DNA of 9,378 nucleotides. Source: Thermoleophilia bacterium. GTDB lineage: Bacteria; Actinomycetota; Thermoleophilia; Gaiellales; SKUG01. A program made the translations under genes and the position numbers. Of the stretch, positions 1 to 6,461 are shown one piece after another (position 1 is the stretch's first letter; each line of letters begins with the position of its first letter). The notes below the pieces were generated by a model that ran no database searches, was not told the DNA's origin, and saw only the letters and a list, made by a program, of their open reading frames with translations. The stretch covers positions 1 to 9,378 of the forward strand of contig JAOPYS010000390.1 of the NCBI GenBank assembly GCA_025964465.1, given 5' to 3'.

Positions 1-76
1 TGGTGAAGTCGGGGCGGGCCGCGAGCTTCACGAGCAGTGCGGTCGGCGGCGCGGCGGCGGTGGCGAGCATGGTCAT
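1..76 (-). CDS. 5' end of an unidentified gene, cut by the window edge
   Basis: The first 25 codons of a minus-strand gene are visible, starting at an ATG at 76-74; the rest lies to the left of the window. The peptide starts MTMLATAAAPPTALLVKLAA and continues RPDFT. Third codon positions are almost all G or C, as in the other genes here. A purine-rich stretch (AGGGACGGAA on the minus strand) lies about 5-14 bases before the ATG and can serve as the ribosome binding site. A second in-frame ATG lies two codons in. The LLVKLAARPDF segment resembles the first strand of small ferredoxin-like dimeric alpha-beta barrel proteins such as antibiotic-biosynthesis monooxygenases, but 25 residues are too few to name it. 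It is divergent from the gene at 401. Confidence 0.5.
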   Translation of the reverse strand, partial: MTMLATAAAPPTALLVKLAARPDFT

Positions 77-400
77 GGAGGTTCCGTCCCTGGTGTCGAT
101 CCCGTGCGCACCCGTCCGTGGCGCGCCATCCGGCGCACCCTCCCAGCCCGGCGGGCGTCGAGCGTGTCGTCGCCGCGCCGGGTGCCGCACCGGGCCGCGA
201 ACGTGGCCGTCGAGCGGACGCGATCAGGGTGAACGCCGGGCCGCGGTGACCGCATCGCCGGGCGGGCGTTCGAGAAGTGAAGCGATTAGGGCAGGACCGC
301 GCAGGTTCCCTGATTGTGACGTGTTGGCGTGGGCACAAACGCCCCGTACCATGCACGCAGGCCCGACCACGGGCCGCACAGGGCGACGAGTGAGGCACCG
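77..400. other. divergent intergenic region
   Basis: These 324 bases lie between the minus-strand gene starting at 76 and the plus-strand gene starting at 401. The open frames crossing it (for example the minus-strand frame 255-73) translate to Arg/Pro-rich sequence typical of shadow frames in GC-rich DNA, so I call no gene. The right part holds the promoter at 324-352. I see no clear promoter for the leftward gene and no RNA gene. Confidence 0.5.
324..352 (+). promoter_or_regulatory. sigma70-like promoter for the 401 gene pair
   Basis: A -35-like TTGGCG (324-329) and a -10-like TACCAT (347-352) are separated by exactly 17 bases. Transcription would start near 358-360 and give a leader of about 40 bases before the ATG at 401. 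This is the best spaced -35/-10 pair I found in the window. It would drive both 401-1069 and the overlapping 1069-1992 gene. Confidence 0.45.
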
Positions 401-1069
401 ATGGCCGCGAGTACCAAGACGAAGGCGATGTTCGCCCTGGGCGCGCTCGACATCGCGCGTCAGGTCACCAAGGCGTGGTCGGCCAAGCAGGAGGCGGAGC
501 GCGACAAGCTCGGCTTCGGCAAGGGCCTCCGCGAGGACGTCTCGCAGCTGGCCGACAACACGAGGCGCCTCGCGCGCGACACCCGGGACCGCCTCCCCGA
601 TGGGTTCGACTGGCGCTCCATGCCGCCGTGGCACCGCCAGCCCACCCGCGCGGAGCGCATGAAGACCTGGGCTCCCGTGGCGGTCGTCATCGCCCTCACC
701 AGCGCGGTGGTGGTCGTGGTGGCGCACCTGATCGCGCGCGAGGACGACACCCTCGAGCCCGACAAGGCGGTCAAGGATTCGCGGATGACCGGCGCGATCA
801 AGGCCGGCAGCGAGGCGATCGACGCCGGCGTCACCAAGGTCGTGCAGGGCGGCTCGGCCGCCGCGACCGGCACCGCCTCGGTGCTCGCCGCCGGCAGCTC
901 CGCCGTCAAGACCGCGACGGTGCAGCGGGCCAAGGTCGAGCTCGACCACCGGGTGGTCGCGCCCGCGAAGAAGAAGGCGGTGCTGTACGGCACGCTCGGC
1001 GTGATCGGCCTGACGGTCTACGTCATCATCATCGCGGTCGCCGTCCAGCTGATCGTCAACGCATTCTGA
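401..1069 (+). CDS. two-helix membrane protein of unknown function, coupled to YihY/BrkB
   Basis: This encodes 222 residues of a family I do not recognise. The ATG at 401 was chosen over the longer in-frame start at 329 because GAGG at 392-395 sits five bases before it and the stretch upstream of 401 overlaps the predicted promoter. Residues 1-88 are charged and helical (many Lys, Arg, Asp, including a DNTRRLARDTRDRL stretch). Residues about 89-112 form a hydrophobic helix rich in Val and Ala. Residues 113-193 are an Ala/Thr/Lys-rich polar segment, probably amphipathic helix. Residues about 194-220 form a second membrane helix ending almost at the C-terminus. There is no cleavable signal peptide. 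Its stop shares a base with the start of the YihY/BrkB gene (TGATG at 1067-1071), so the two are probably co-translated and may act together in the membrane. Confidence 0.85.
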   Translation: MAASTKTKAMFALGALDIARQVTKAWSAKQEAERDKLGFGKGLREDVSQLADNTRRLARDTRDRLPDGFDWRSMPPWHRQPTRAERMKTWAPVAVVIALTSAVVVVVAHLIAREDDTLEPDKAVKDSRMTGAIKAGSEAIDAGVTKVVQGGSAAATGTASVLAAGSSAVKTATVQRAKVELDHRVVAPAKKKAVLYGTLGVIGLTVYVIIIAVAVQLIVNAF

Positions 1070-1992
1070 TGACGACGGCCGCTGGATCGCCGCGGGTCGG
1101 CGAGATCCGCAAGGTCGCGTCGGTCGGGTTCCTCAAGGACCTGTTCGGGCGGATGGGTGCCGTGCACATGTCCGCCTTCGCGGCCGGGCTCGCGTACGGG
1201 GCGATCTTCGCCATCGTCCCGATGCTCGCCCTCCTGGTCTCGTTGCTGGGCATCTTCAACGCGACCGACCTGGTCGCCAAGGCCATGGACCAGCTCGGTC
1301 CGGTGCTGCCCGCGGACGCGGTGTCACTCATCAAGACGCAGCTGCTCTCGGTCGCCACCACCGACTCCTCGGGGGCCTTCGGCGTCGGGGCCATCGTCAG
1401 CGCGCTCGTCGCGCTGTGGGGCGCGAGCGGCGCGATGCGACGGGTGATGGAGGCGCTCAACGTCGTGCACGGCGCGGACGAGACGCGGCCGTTCGTCAGG
1501 AAGTACCTCGTGTCCTTCGGGCTCGCCATCGGCGCCATCCTCATCCTCACCGCGACGCTGCTGGTGATGGTCGTCGGCGGCGATGCGGCGAGCCGGGTGT
1601 TCGCGGTGGTCGGCCTCGGCGACACGGCCGAGACCGTCTGGGCGTGGGTGCGCTGGCCCGCGCTGCTCGCGCTGGCGTGGCTCGGCATCGCGAGTGCCTA
1701 CCGGTTCGCCCCCGCGGCGCGGCAGACCGGGGGCATCCTCACTCCGGGCACGCTCTTCGCCACCTTCGGGTGGGTCGGGTTCTCCGCGTTGTTCTCGTGG
1801 TACGTCGGGGGCGTCGGCAGCATGTCGGCCACCTGGGGCTCCGTCGCGGGCATCGTCGTCTTCCTGCTCTACCTGCAGTACGCCGGGATGATCGTCCTGC
1901 TCGGCGCGCTCGTCGACGTCGTGCTCTTCGATCGCGACCGCCCGACCAGCCGCGTGCGCCGCTTCCTGCGCCGCCCCGCCACCAAGTCCTGA
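1069..1992 (+). CDS. YihY/BrkB family inner-membrane protein
   Basis: This encodes a 307-residue polytopic membrane protein of the YihY/virulence factor BrkB family, close to the usual family length. The family was once annotated as ribonuclease BN, but that assignment is obsolete and its function is not settled. Family marks include the first membrane helix with AAGLAYGAIFAIVPML (residues 38-53), the WGASGAMRRVMEALNVVHG segment (117-135), and the last helices with WGSVAGIVVFLLYLQYAGMI followed by LLGALVDVV (256-285). About six hydrophobic segments can be picked out (roughly 38-62, 103-120, 148-170, 195-212, 226-248 and 258-284), with a short Arg-rich cytosolic tail. No Shine-Dalgarno precedes the ATG, which overlaps the upstream stop by one base, so translation is probably coupled to the 401 gene. 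Confidence 0.9.
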   Translation: MTTAAGSPRVGEIRKVASVGFLKDLFGRMGAVHMSAFAAGLAYGAIFAIVPMLALLVSLLGIFNATDLVAKAMDQLGPVLPADAVSLIKTQLLSVATTDSSGAFGVGAIVSALVALWGASGAMRRVMEALNVVHGADETRPFVRKYLVSFGLAIGAILILTATLLVMVVGGDAASRVFAVVGLGDTAETVWAWVRWPALLALAWLGIASAYRFAPAARQTGGILTPGTLFATFGWVGFSALFSWYVGGVGSMSATWGSVAGIVVFLLYLQYAGMIVLLGALVDVVLFDRDRPTSRVRRFLRRPATKS

Positions 1993-1997
1993 CGATA

Positions 1998-2014
1998 CGT
2001 ACCGTCGCGGTACG
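1998..2014. repeat. 7-bp perfect inverted repeat after the YihY gene
   Basis: CGTACCG (1998-2004), a TCG loop and CGGTACG (2008-2014) form a perfect hairpin starting five bases after the stop codon of the YihY/BrkB gene. No run of T follows, so it could be a weak terminator, an mRNA 3'-end stabiliser or a protein-binding palindrome. It lies in the 154-base gap before ftsE. Confidence 0.4.
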
Positions 2015-2146
2015 ACTCGTCACGTTCGTCCCGGCGGGCGAGGCCGACGGGCGGTGGCCGGCGGGGGACACCGCGGCGTCCCGTGGCGACCAGAGGGTGG
2101 CCTTTCCTCTCGCGTCACGGCTGCGGGTTCCGCATGATCTGCGACC

Positions 2147-3118
2147 ATGCCAGTCATGAGCGACACCCACAGGCCGTCCGATACCGGCTCGATGCGCATC
2201 GCCGCAGCCGACCCCGGAACACAGGCGATGCACCAGGTCGGCCTCAAGCCGCCCGGCAGCGCCATGATCGTCTTCGAGCGCGTCGTCAAGCGCTACGAGG
2301 AGAGCGATCACACGTCCGTCGGCATGGAGGACGTCTCCCTGCGCATCGACAAGGGCGAGTTCGTCTTCGTCGTCGGCCACTCCGGTTCCGGCAAGTCGAC
2401 GTTCATCCGGCTGATGCTCAAGGAGCTCGACCCGGACAGCGGCAAGATCATGGTCGGCGGCCGCTCGCTGGCCACGCTCAAGCGCTCCAAGGTGCCGCTG
2501 CTGCGCCGCAACATCGGCTGCGTCTTCCAGGACTTCAAGCTCCTGCCGAACCGCACGGTGTTCGAGAACATCGCCTACGCGATGCAGGTGACGGGCGCCT
2601 CGCGCACCGACATCCGCCGCCGCGTGCCGCAGATCATCCACCTCGTCGGGCTGTCGGAGAAGGTCGACCGCTACCCGGACGAACTCTCCGGTGGCGAGCA
2701 GCAGCGTGTCTCGATCGCGCGCGCCTTCATCAACAAGCCGCCGCTGCTGATCGCGGACGAGCCGACCGGCAACCTCGACCCCGAGACGTCGCTGGGCATC
2801 ATGGACCTGCTCCTGCGGATCAACCGCGAGGGCGGCACCACCGTCGTCGTCGCGACGCACGACACGGGCATCGTCGACCGGCTGCGCAAGCGCGTCATCC
2901 AGCTCGAGGGTGGCCGCGTCATCCGCGACCAGGCGCGTGGCGGCTACGAGGACACCGTGGCCCAGGAGATGGGTCTCGGCAACACGGGCCAGTTCCCGGC
3001 GGTCGGCGGACACGTGCCCGGCACCACCGGCGTCTTCCCTGCGGTGAAGCCCGGGCAGCTGCCCCAGATGCCGCCCGCAGGACCCGGCGGCACGTTCGAC
3101 GGACCGGAGGGTCGCTGA
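2147..3118 (+). CDS. ftsE: cell-division ABC ATPase FtsE with N- and C-terminal extensions
   Basis: FtsE is the cytosolic ATPase of the FtsEX complex, which signals across the membrane at the septum to activate peptidoglycan hydrolases. From the ATG at 2147 the protein has 323 residues. Walker A is GHSGSGKST (77-85), the Q-loop is FQDFKLLP (127-134, Q128), the signature is LSGGEQQR (180-187), Walker B is LLIADEPTGNLD (200-211) and the switch His is H238. The family usually starts at MIVFERV and has about 220-230 residues; that Met is residue 40 (ATG at 2264). Neither start has a good Shine-Dalgarno. I kept the long form because codons 1-39 have coding-like GC-rich third positions, but 2156 and 2264 are real alternatives. 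After residue 262 comes a Gly/Pro-rich tail of about 60 residues with two copies of TGxFPAV (280-285 region and 295-300). ftsX follows two bases after the stop. Confidence 0.93.
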   Translation: MPVMSDTHRPSDTGSMRIAAADPGTQAMHQVGLKPPGSAMIVFERVVKRYEESDHTSVGMEDVSLRIDKGEFVFVVGHSGSGKSTFIRLMLKELDPDSGKIMVGGRSLATLKRSKVPLLRRNIGCVFQDFKLLPNRTVFENIAYAMQVTGASRTDIRRRVPQIIHLVGLSEKVDRYPDELSGGEQQRVSIARAFINKPPLLIADEPTGNLDPETSLGIMDLLLRINREGGTTVVVATHDTGIVDRLRKRVIQLEGGRVIRDQARGGYEDTVAQEMGLGNTGQFPAVGGHVPGTTGVFPAVKPGQLPQMPPAGPGGTFDGPEGR

Positions 3119-3120
3119 TC

Positions 3121-4011
3121 ATGCGCGCACGAATGGGTTTCTACTTCTCCGAGGCGATGCGCTCGCTCTCGACCAACAAGGCGACGTCGTTCGCCGCGGT
3201 GATCGCCATGCTCGTGGCGCTGCTCATCGTCGGCATCACGGCGGTCGGCTTCCTCAAGGCGCGCTCCGAGGGTGAGCGCATCCAGCAGCAGGCCGGCATC
3301 GTGCACGTGTTCCTCACCGACGCCGCGACCGACGACGAGGTGAACGCGCTGAACACCACGCTGCAGCGCAACCCGGACGTCAAGAACGTGCAGATCATCA
3401 CGAAGGAAGCTGCGCTCAAGCGGGCCCGCACCCTGTTCAAGGAATCGCCCGGCGTGCTCGAGAACCTGCCAGGCAACCCCTTCCCGAGGTCGCTCGATGC
3501 GACGCTCGTGCAGCCGTCCCGCATGGATGCCGTCGCCAAGACGGTGGAGGGCCAGCCCGGTGTCAGTGACGTCGGCACCGGCGGCGAGAAGGCCCGCAAG
3601 GCGATCGACTACATCCAGGTCGGCACCGCGGTGTTCTTCGCCATCGGCATCGGCATCCTCATCGCCGCGACCATCCTGGTGGCCAACACGATCCGCCTGT
3701 CCATCTACAGCCGGCGGCGCGAGATCGAGGTCATGAAGCTCGTCGGTGCGTCCAACAGCTTCGTGCGGATGCCGTTCATGATCGAGGGCTTCCTCTGCGG
3801 CGTGTTCGCCTCGGTGCTCGCGATGCTCTCGGTGTTCGGCTCGGTGAAGCTGCTCGGCAACGCATTCGGCAGCCTCATCGATTCCGAGGGCCTCGGCGCG
3901 CAGAGCGGCGACGTGCCCCTCGCGTGGATCGCGGTCGGCCTCCTCGGCCTCGGCATCGCGCTCGGCATGTTCGGCTCCGCCACCTCGATGCGCAAGTACC
4001 TCAAGACCTGA
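3121..4011 (+). CDS. ftsX: cell-division permease-like protein FtsX
   Basis: FtsX is the membrane partner of FtsE; its large outside loop regulates cell-wall hydrolases at division. The product has 296 residues, normal for Gram-positive FtsX. Membrane helix 1 spans about 22-45, preceded by the short cytosolic MRARMGFYFSEAMRSLSTNK. The extracellular domain spans about 46-166 and includes VHVFLTDAATDDEV and TKEAALKRARTLFKE. Helix 2 is about 167-190, followed by the conserved cytosolic RREIEVMKLVGAS (199-211); helices 3 and 4 are about 218-245 and 266-286. The start is supported by GGAGGG at 3106-3111, inside the end of ftsE, nine bases before the ATG. The two-base gap to ftsE implies one operon. 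Confidence 0.95.
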   Translation: MRARMGFYFSEAMRSLSTNKATSFAAVIAMLVALLIVGITAVGFLKARSEGERIQQQAGIVHVFLTDAATDDEVNALNTTLQRNPDVKNVQIITKEAALKRARTLFKESPGVLENLPGNPFPRSLDATLVQPSRMDAVAKTVEGQPGVSDVGTGGEKARKAIDYIQVGTAVFFAIGIGILIAATILVANTIRLSIYSRRREIEVMKLVGASNSFVRMPFMIEGFLCGVFASVLAMLSVFGSVKLLGNAFGSLIDSEGLGAQSGDVPLAWIAVGLLGLGIALGMFGSATSMRKYLKT

Positions 4012-4012
4012 C

Positions 4013-4033
4013 GCGCTGCCCCCGCGCCAGCGC
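4013..4033. terminator. weak hairpin after ftsX
   Basis: GCGCTG (4013-4018) pairs with CAGCGC (4028-4033) across a nine-base C-rich loop, directly after the ftsX stop. No T tract follows. It could attenuate read-through into the RNase R gene, but the stem is short and could be chance at this GC content. Confidence 0.25.
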
Positions 4034-4074
4034 CATGGGTGACGAGTGGCGCCGATGCGCGCAGGCCGCCCGGT

Positions 4075-4080
4075 TAGTGT
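4075..4080 (+). promoter_or_regulatory. -10 element for a probably leaderless RNase R mRNA
   Basis: TAGTGT at 4075-4080 matches the TAnnnT -10 pattern and lies six bases before the GTG start at 4087. That is the distance at which transcription would begin on the start codon itself. Such leaderless genes are common in actinobacteria. I see no convincing -35 element about 17 bases upstream. Confidence 0.4.
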
Positions 4081-4086
4081 GGCGGC

Positions 4087-5910
4087 GTGGGATACGGCAT
4101 CACCTGTTGTGAGCTCGTCAAGCACGGGCGCTACGTCGCCGCGCATCCGTGGTTCGAGCCCGGCGCGACCATCGCGCTGGGCGACGCCAAGCGGCATCAC
4201 GCCGACGTCGGCAAGCTCGCGCTCGTCCAGAACTCCCGGGGCGCCGGGCGGGTCGTCGAGGTGCTCGGCTCCGTCGACTCCATCCACGCCGCGATGCGCG
4301 GGCTGCTGGCGGAGGAGGGGCTGCTCGGGCCGACCCCCGCACCGGGTCGCGAGTTCGGCGCACCGTCGCGAGCCGTGGCCGCGCAGCTCGACGAGTTGCC
4401 GCACGACATCCCCTTCGCCGATACGCGTGAGGACCGTCGCGGCGACCTGGTCGTGACGATCGACCCGCCGACCGCGAAGGACCACGACGACGCGATCGGG
4501 ATCGAGCCCGCGGGGGAGGAGGGCGACCACGCCTGGCGCCTGTGGGTGCACATCGCCGACGTGTCCGCGTACGTGCCGACCGGCTCGGCGATCGACCTCG
4601 AGGCGCAGGACCGCGCGATGAGCGCGTACGTGCCCGGCACGGTCGCACCGATGCTGCCCTTCGCGCTCTCCAGCGACCTGTGCAGCCTGCGCCCCGGCGT
4701 GGACCGTGGCTGCGTGAGCGTGTGCGCGGACATCGCCGAGGACGGCGCCATCGTCCGCACGCGGTTCGCGCGGACGCTCATCCGCAGCGCGCGGCGGCTC
4801 AGCTACGACCAGGTCGACTCGGTGCTCGGAGGCGACGCGCAGGTCGACCCCGTGGTCGGCGGACTGTTGCACGACATGGATCGCCTCACGCAGCGGCTGC
4901 GTGACCAGCGCATGGCGCGCGGTGCGCTCGACATGGCGCTGCCCGACACCGAGATCGAGCTGGGGGAGGACACGGTGATCGGCGCCAAGCTGGCGGCCGA
5001 GACCCGCTCGCACCGGCTGGTCGAGGAGTGCATGCTCGTCGCCAACGACGCTGTCGGTCTCCGCCTCGCGCAGGCGAAGGTACCCGGGATGTGGCGCGTC
5101 CACGATCACCCCGAGCCCGGTTCCATCGAGGCGCTGTTCAAGACGTTCGAGGAGCTGGGCGTGCCCACGCCGCCGCTGCCCACGTCGTTCGGCGGGCGGG
5201 AGGCAGCGCGGCTCGCCTCCGCCGCGGCCGAGCGCGCCCAGCGCTACGCCGAGACCTCGCGACGCGGGCTCGTGACCTTCGCGCCGCGCGTGCTGCGTGC
5301 GCTCATGCGCGCCGAGTACCGCGCGCGCACCGGGCCGCACTCGGGGCTCGCCACCGAGCACTACGCACACTTCACGTCGCCCATCCGTCGCTACCCGGAT
5401 CTCGTCAACCACCGCTCCCTGCTGCGCCTGCTCGGCCTGGCCGACGAGGAGCCCGCGATCGACGACCTGCCGCACGTGGCCGAGCACGTCAGCGAGGTCG
5501 AGCGTGAGCTGCAGGTGCTCGAGCGCCGCGCCCGCCGCATCACGCTCGCCTACCTGCTGCACGCCCGGATGCACGGCACCGCCGAGGGCGGCATGGGCGA
5601 CGACACGCACGGCCGCTGGCGCGGCGAGGTCAACGGCCTGATCGGCGCGGGGATGTTCGTGCGCTTCGGCTCGGTGTTCGAGGGGTTCGTCCCCGCCCGG
5701 ACGCTCTCACCCGACGAGCGCTACGAGCTGGACGACCTCGGCCTCGCGATGGTCGGCACGCGATCCGGGCACCGGTTCCGCCTCGGTGACGCCATCGACG
5801 TGTACGTCGACCGGGTCGACCGCTCGAGCGGCAAGGTCGACCTGCGCCGGCTGCCGCCCGAGCGCGCCACCGTCACGCGCCAGCGTCCGCCCGTGCGGCG
5901 GCGCCGCTGA
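4087..5910 (+). CDS. rnr: compact RNase R/RNase II-family 3'-5' exoribonuclease
   Basis: This 607-residue protein of the RNB family hydrolyses RNA from the 3' end and would act with the neighbouring SmpB and tmRNA in removing defective mRNAs. An N-terminal OB/cold-shock-like segment covers about residues 10-65. The RNB domain starts near 115 and carries the metal-binding Asp cluster in VTIDPPTAKDHDDA (D126, D132, D134, D135). It continues with EECMLVAND (313-321) and the catalytic-channel motif HFTSPIRRYPDL (428-439, with R434 and R435). An S1 RNA-binding domain spans about 509-592, and the protein ends in PPVRRRR. Canonical RNase R has about 700-815 residues; here one N-terminal cold-shock domain and any helix-turn-helix are missing, so RNase II-like is the alternative name. 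The S1 domain and synteny favour RNase R. The GTG start has no Shine-Dalgarno but sits correctly for leaderless expression. Confidence 0.9.
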   Translation: MGYGITCCELVKHGRYVAAHPWFEPGATIALGDAKRHHADVGKLALVQNSRGAGRVVEVLGSVDSIHAAMRGLLAEEGLLGPTPAPGREFGAPSRAVAAQLDELPHDIPFADTREDRRGDLVVTIDPPTAKDHDDAIGIEPAGEEGDHAWRLWVHIADVSAYVPTGSAIDLEAQDRAMSAYVPGTVAPMLPFALSSDLCSLRPGVDRGCVSVCADIAEDGAIVRTRFARTLIRSARRLSYDQVDSVLGGDAQVDPVVGGLLHDMDRLTQRLRDQRMARGALDMALPDTEIELGEDTVIGAKLAAETRSHRLVEECMLVANDAVGLRLAQAKVPGMWRVHDHPEPGSIEALFKTFEELGVPTPPLPTSFGGREAARLASAAAERAQRYAETSRRGLVTFAPRVLRALMRAEYRARTGPHSGLATEHYAHFTSPIRRYPDLVNHRSLLRLLGLADEEPAIDDLPHVAEHVSEVERELQVLERRARRITLAYLLHARMHGTAEGGMGDDTHGRWRGEVNGLIGAGMFVRFGSVFEGFVPARTLSPDERYELDDLGLAMVGTRSGHRFRLGDAIDVYVDRVDRSSGKVDLRRLPPERATVTRQRPPVRRRR

Positions 5911-5916
5911 TACGCT
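5911..5916 (+). promoter_or_regulatory. -10 element for smpB
   Basis: TACGCT (5911-5916) begins immediately after the RNase R stop codon and ends ten bases before the smpB ATG at 5927. Transcription would begin near 5923, giving a leader of only a few bases. No -35 element is clear. smpB could equally be read through from the RNase R gene. Confidence 0.35.
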
Positions 5917-5926
5917 GCTCGACCTG

Positions 5927-6409
5927 ATGGCGGTGAAGCGAAAGAAACCGGGGGACGACGGCCGCAAGGTCGTGGCCGAGAACCCGAAGGCGCGCTACGA
6001 CTTCCACATCCTCGAGACGCTCGAGGCGGGGCTCGTCCGGACCGGCACCGAGGTCAAGTCGATGCGCGCTGGCAAGGCCGCGATCCGCGAGGCGTACGTC
6101 CGCGTCGAGCGCGGCGAGGCCTGGGTGATGGGGATGAACGTCGCCACCTACGAGCAGGGCAACGTCTTCAACCACGAGCCCGACCGCACCCGCAAGCTGC
6201 TGCTGCATCGCCGCGAGATCGAGGGCCTGCACGTGCACGTCACGCGCAAGGGCAACACGATCATCCCGCTCTCCCTCTACTTCCGCGAGGGCAGGGCGAA
6301 GCTGTCGATCGGGGTCGCGCGCGGCAAGGACAAGGGCGACAAGCGCCAGGCGATGGCGGAGCGTGACATGAAGCGCCAGCTCGACCGTGACATGAAGCAG
6401 CGCGACTGA
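5927..6409 (+). CDS. smpB: SsrA-binding protein SmpB
   Basis: SmpB binds the tRNA-like part of tmRNA and brings it into the A site of stalled ribosomes; the tmRNA gene lies 2.6 kb downstream. The product has 160 residues, the usual length. Family motifs are NPKARYDFHILETLEAGLV (19-37), GTEVKSMRAGKAAIREAYV (40-58), the DRTRKLLLHRREI segment (86-98) and IPLSLYFREGRAKLSIGVARGK (113-134, listed as a span). The C-terminal tail, which enters the mRNA channel, reads RGKDKGDKR (132-140) then a basic helix. Gly137 occupies the place of E. coli His136 or Thermus Tyr126 (codon at 6335-6337), an unusual change. The start at 5927 was preferred to the longer frame from 5786, which overlaps the RNase R gene. 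No strong Shine-Dalgarno is visible. The gene is convergent with the minus-strand gene ending at 6462. Confidence 0.96.
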   Translation: MAVKRKKPGDDGRKVVAENPKARYDFHILETLEAGLVRTGTEVKSMRAGKAAIREAYVRVERGEAWVMGMNVATYEQGNVFNHEPDRTRKLLLHRREIEGLHVHVTRKGNTIIPLSLYFREGRAKLSIGVARGKDKGDKRQAMAERDMKRQLDRDMKQRD

Positions 6410-6422
6410 GGCGCTGACCGGA

Positions 6423-6455
6423 GGCCCCTCCCGCCCCCAGCGAGCAGGAGGGGCC
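6423..6455. terminator. bidirectional terminator hairpin between smpB and the convergent gene
   Basis: GGCCCCTCC (6423-6431) pairs perfectly with GGAGGGGCC (6447-6455) across a 15-base loop. It lies in the 52-base gap between the smpB stop and the stop of the minus-strand gene, so it can serve both. There is no T tract, which is common for hairpin terminators in very GC-rich genomes. Confidence 0.65.
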
Positions 6456-6461
6456 CGCGGA

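Noticed and set aside
224..993. Minus-strand open frames opposite the 401-1069 gene
   Set aside because: The plus-strand gene has a ribosome binding site, membrane helices and a coupled downstream gene; the antisense frames have none of these.
1739..3013. Long minus-strand open frame opposite the YihY and ftsE genes
   Set aside because: It is the complement of two well-supported genes; its composition is dominated by Arg, Asp and Ala and it has no start signal.
2944..5610. Very long open frame on the minus strand (888 codons)
   Set aside because: It is antisense to ftsX and the RNase R gene, both firmly identified by motifs. Its translation is Arg/Gly/His-rich with no recognisable domain, as expected for a shadow frame in GC-rich DNA.
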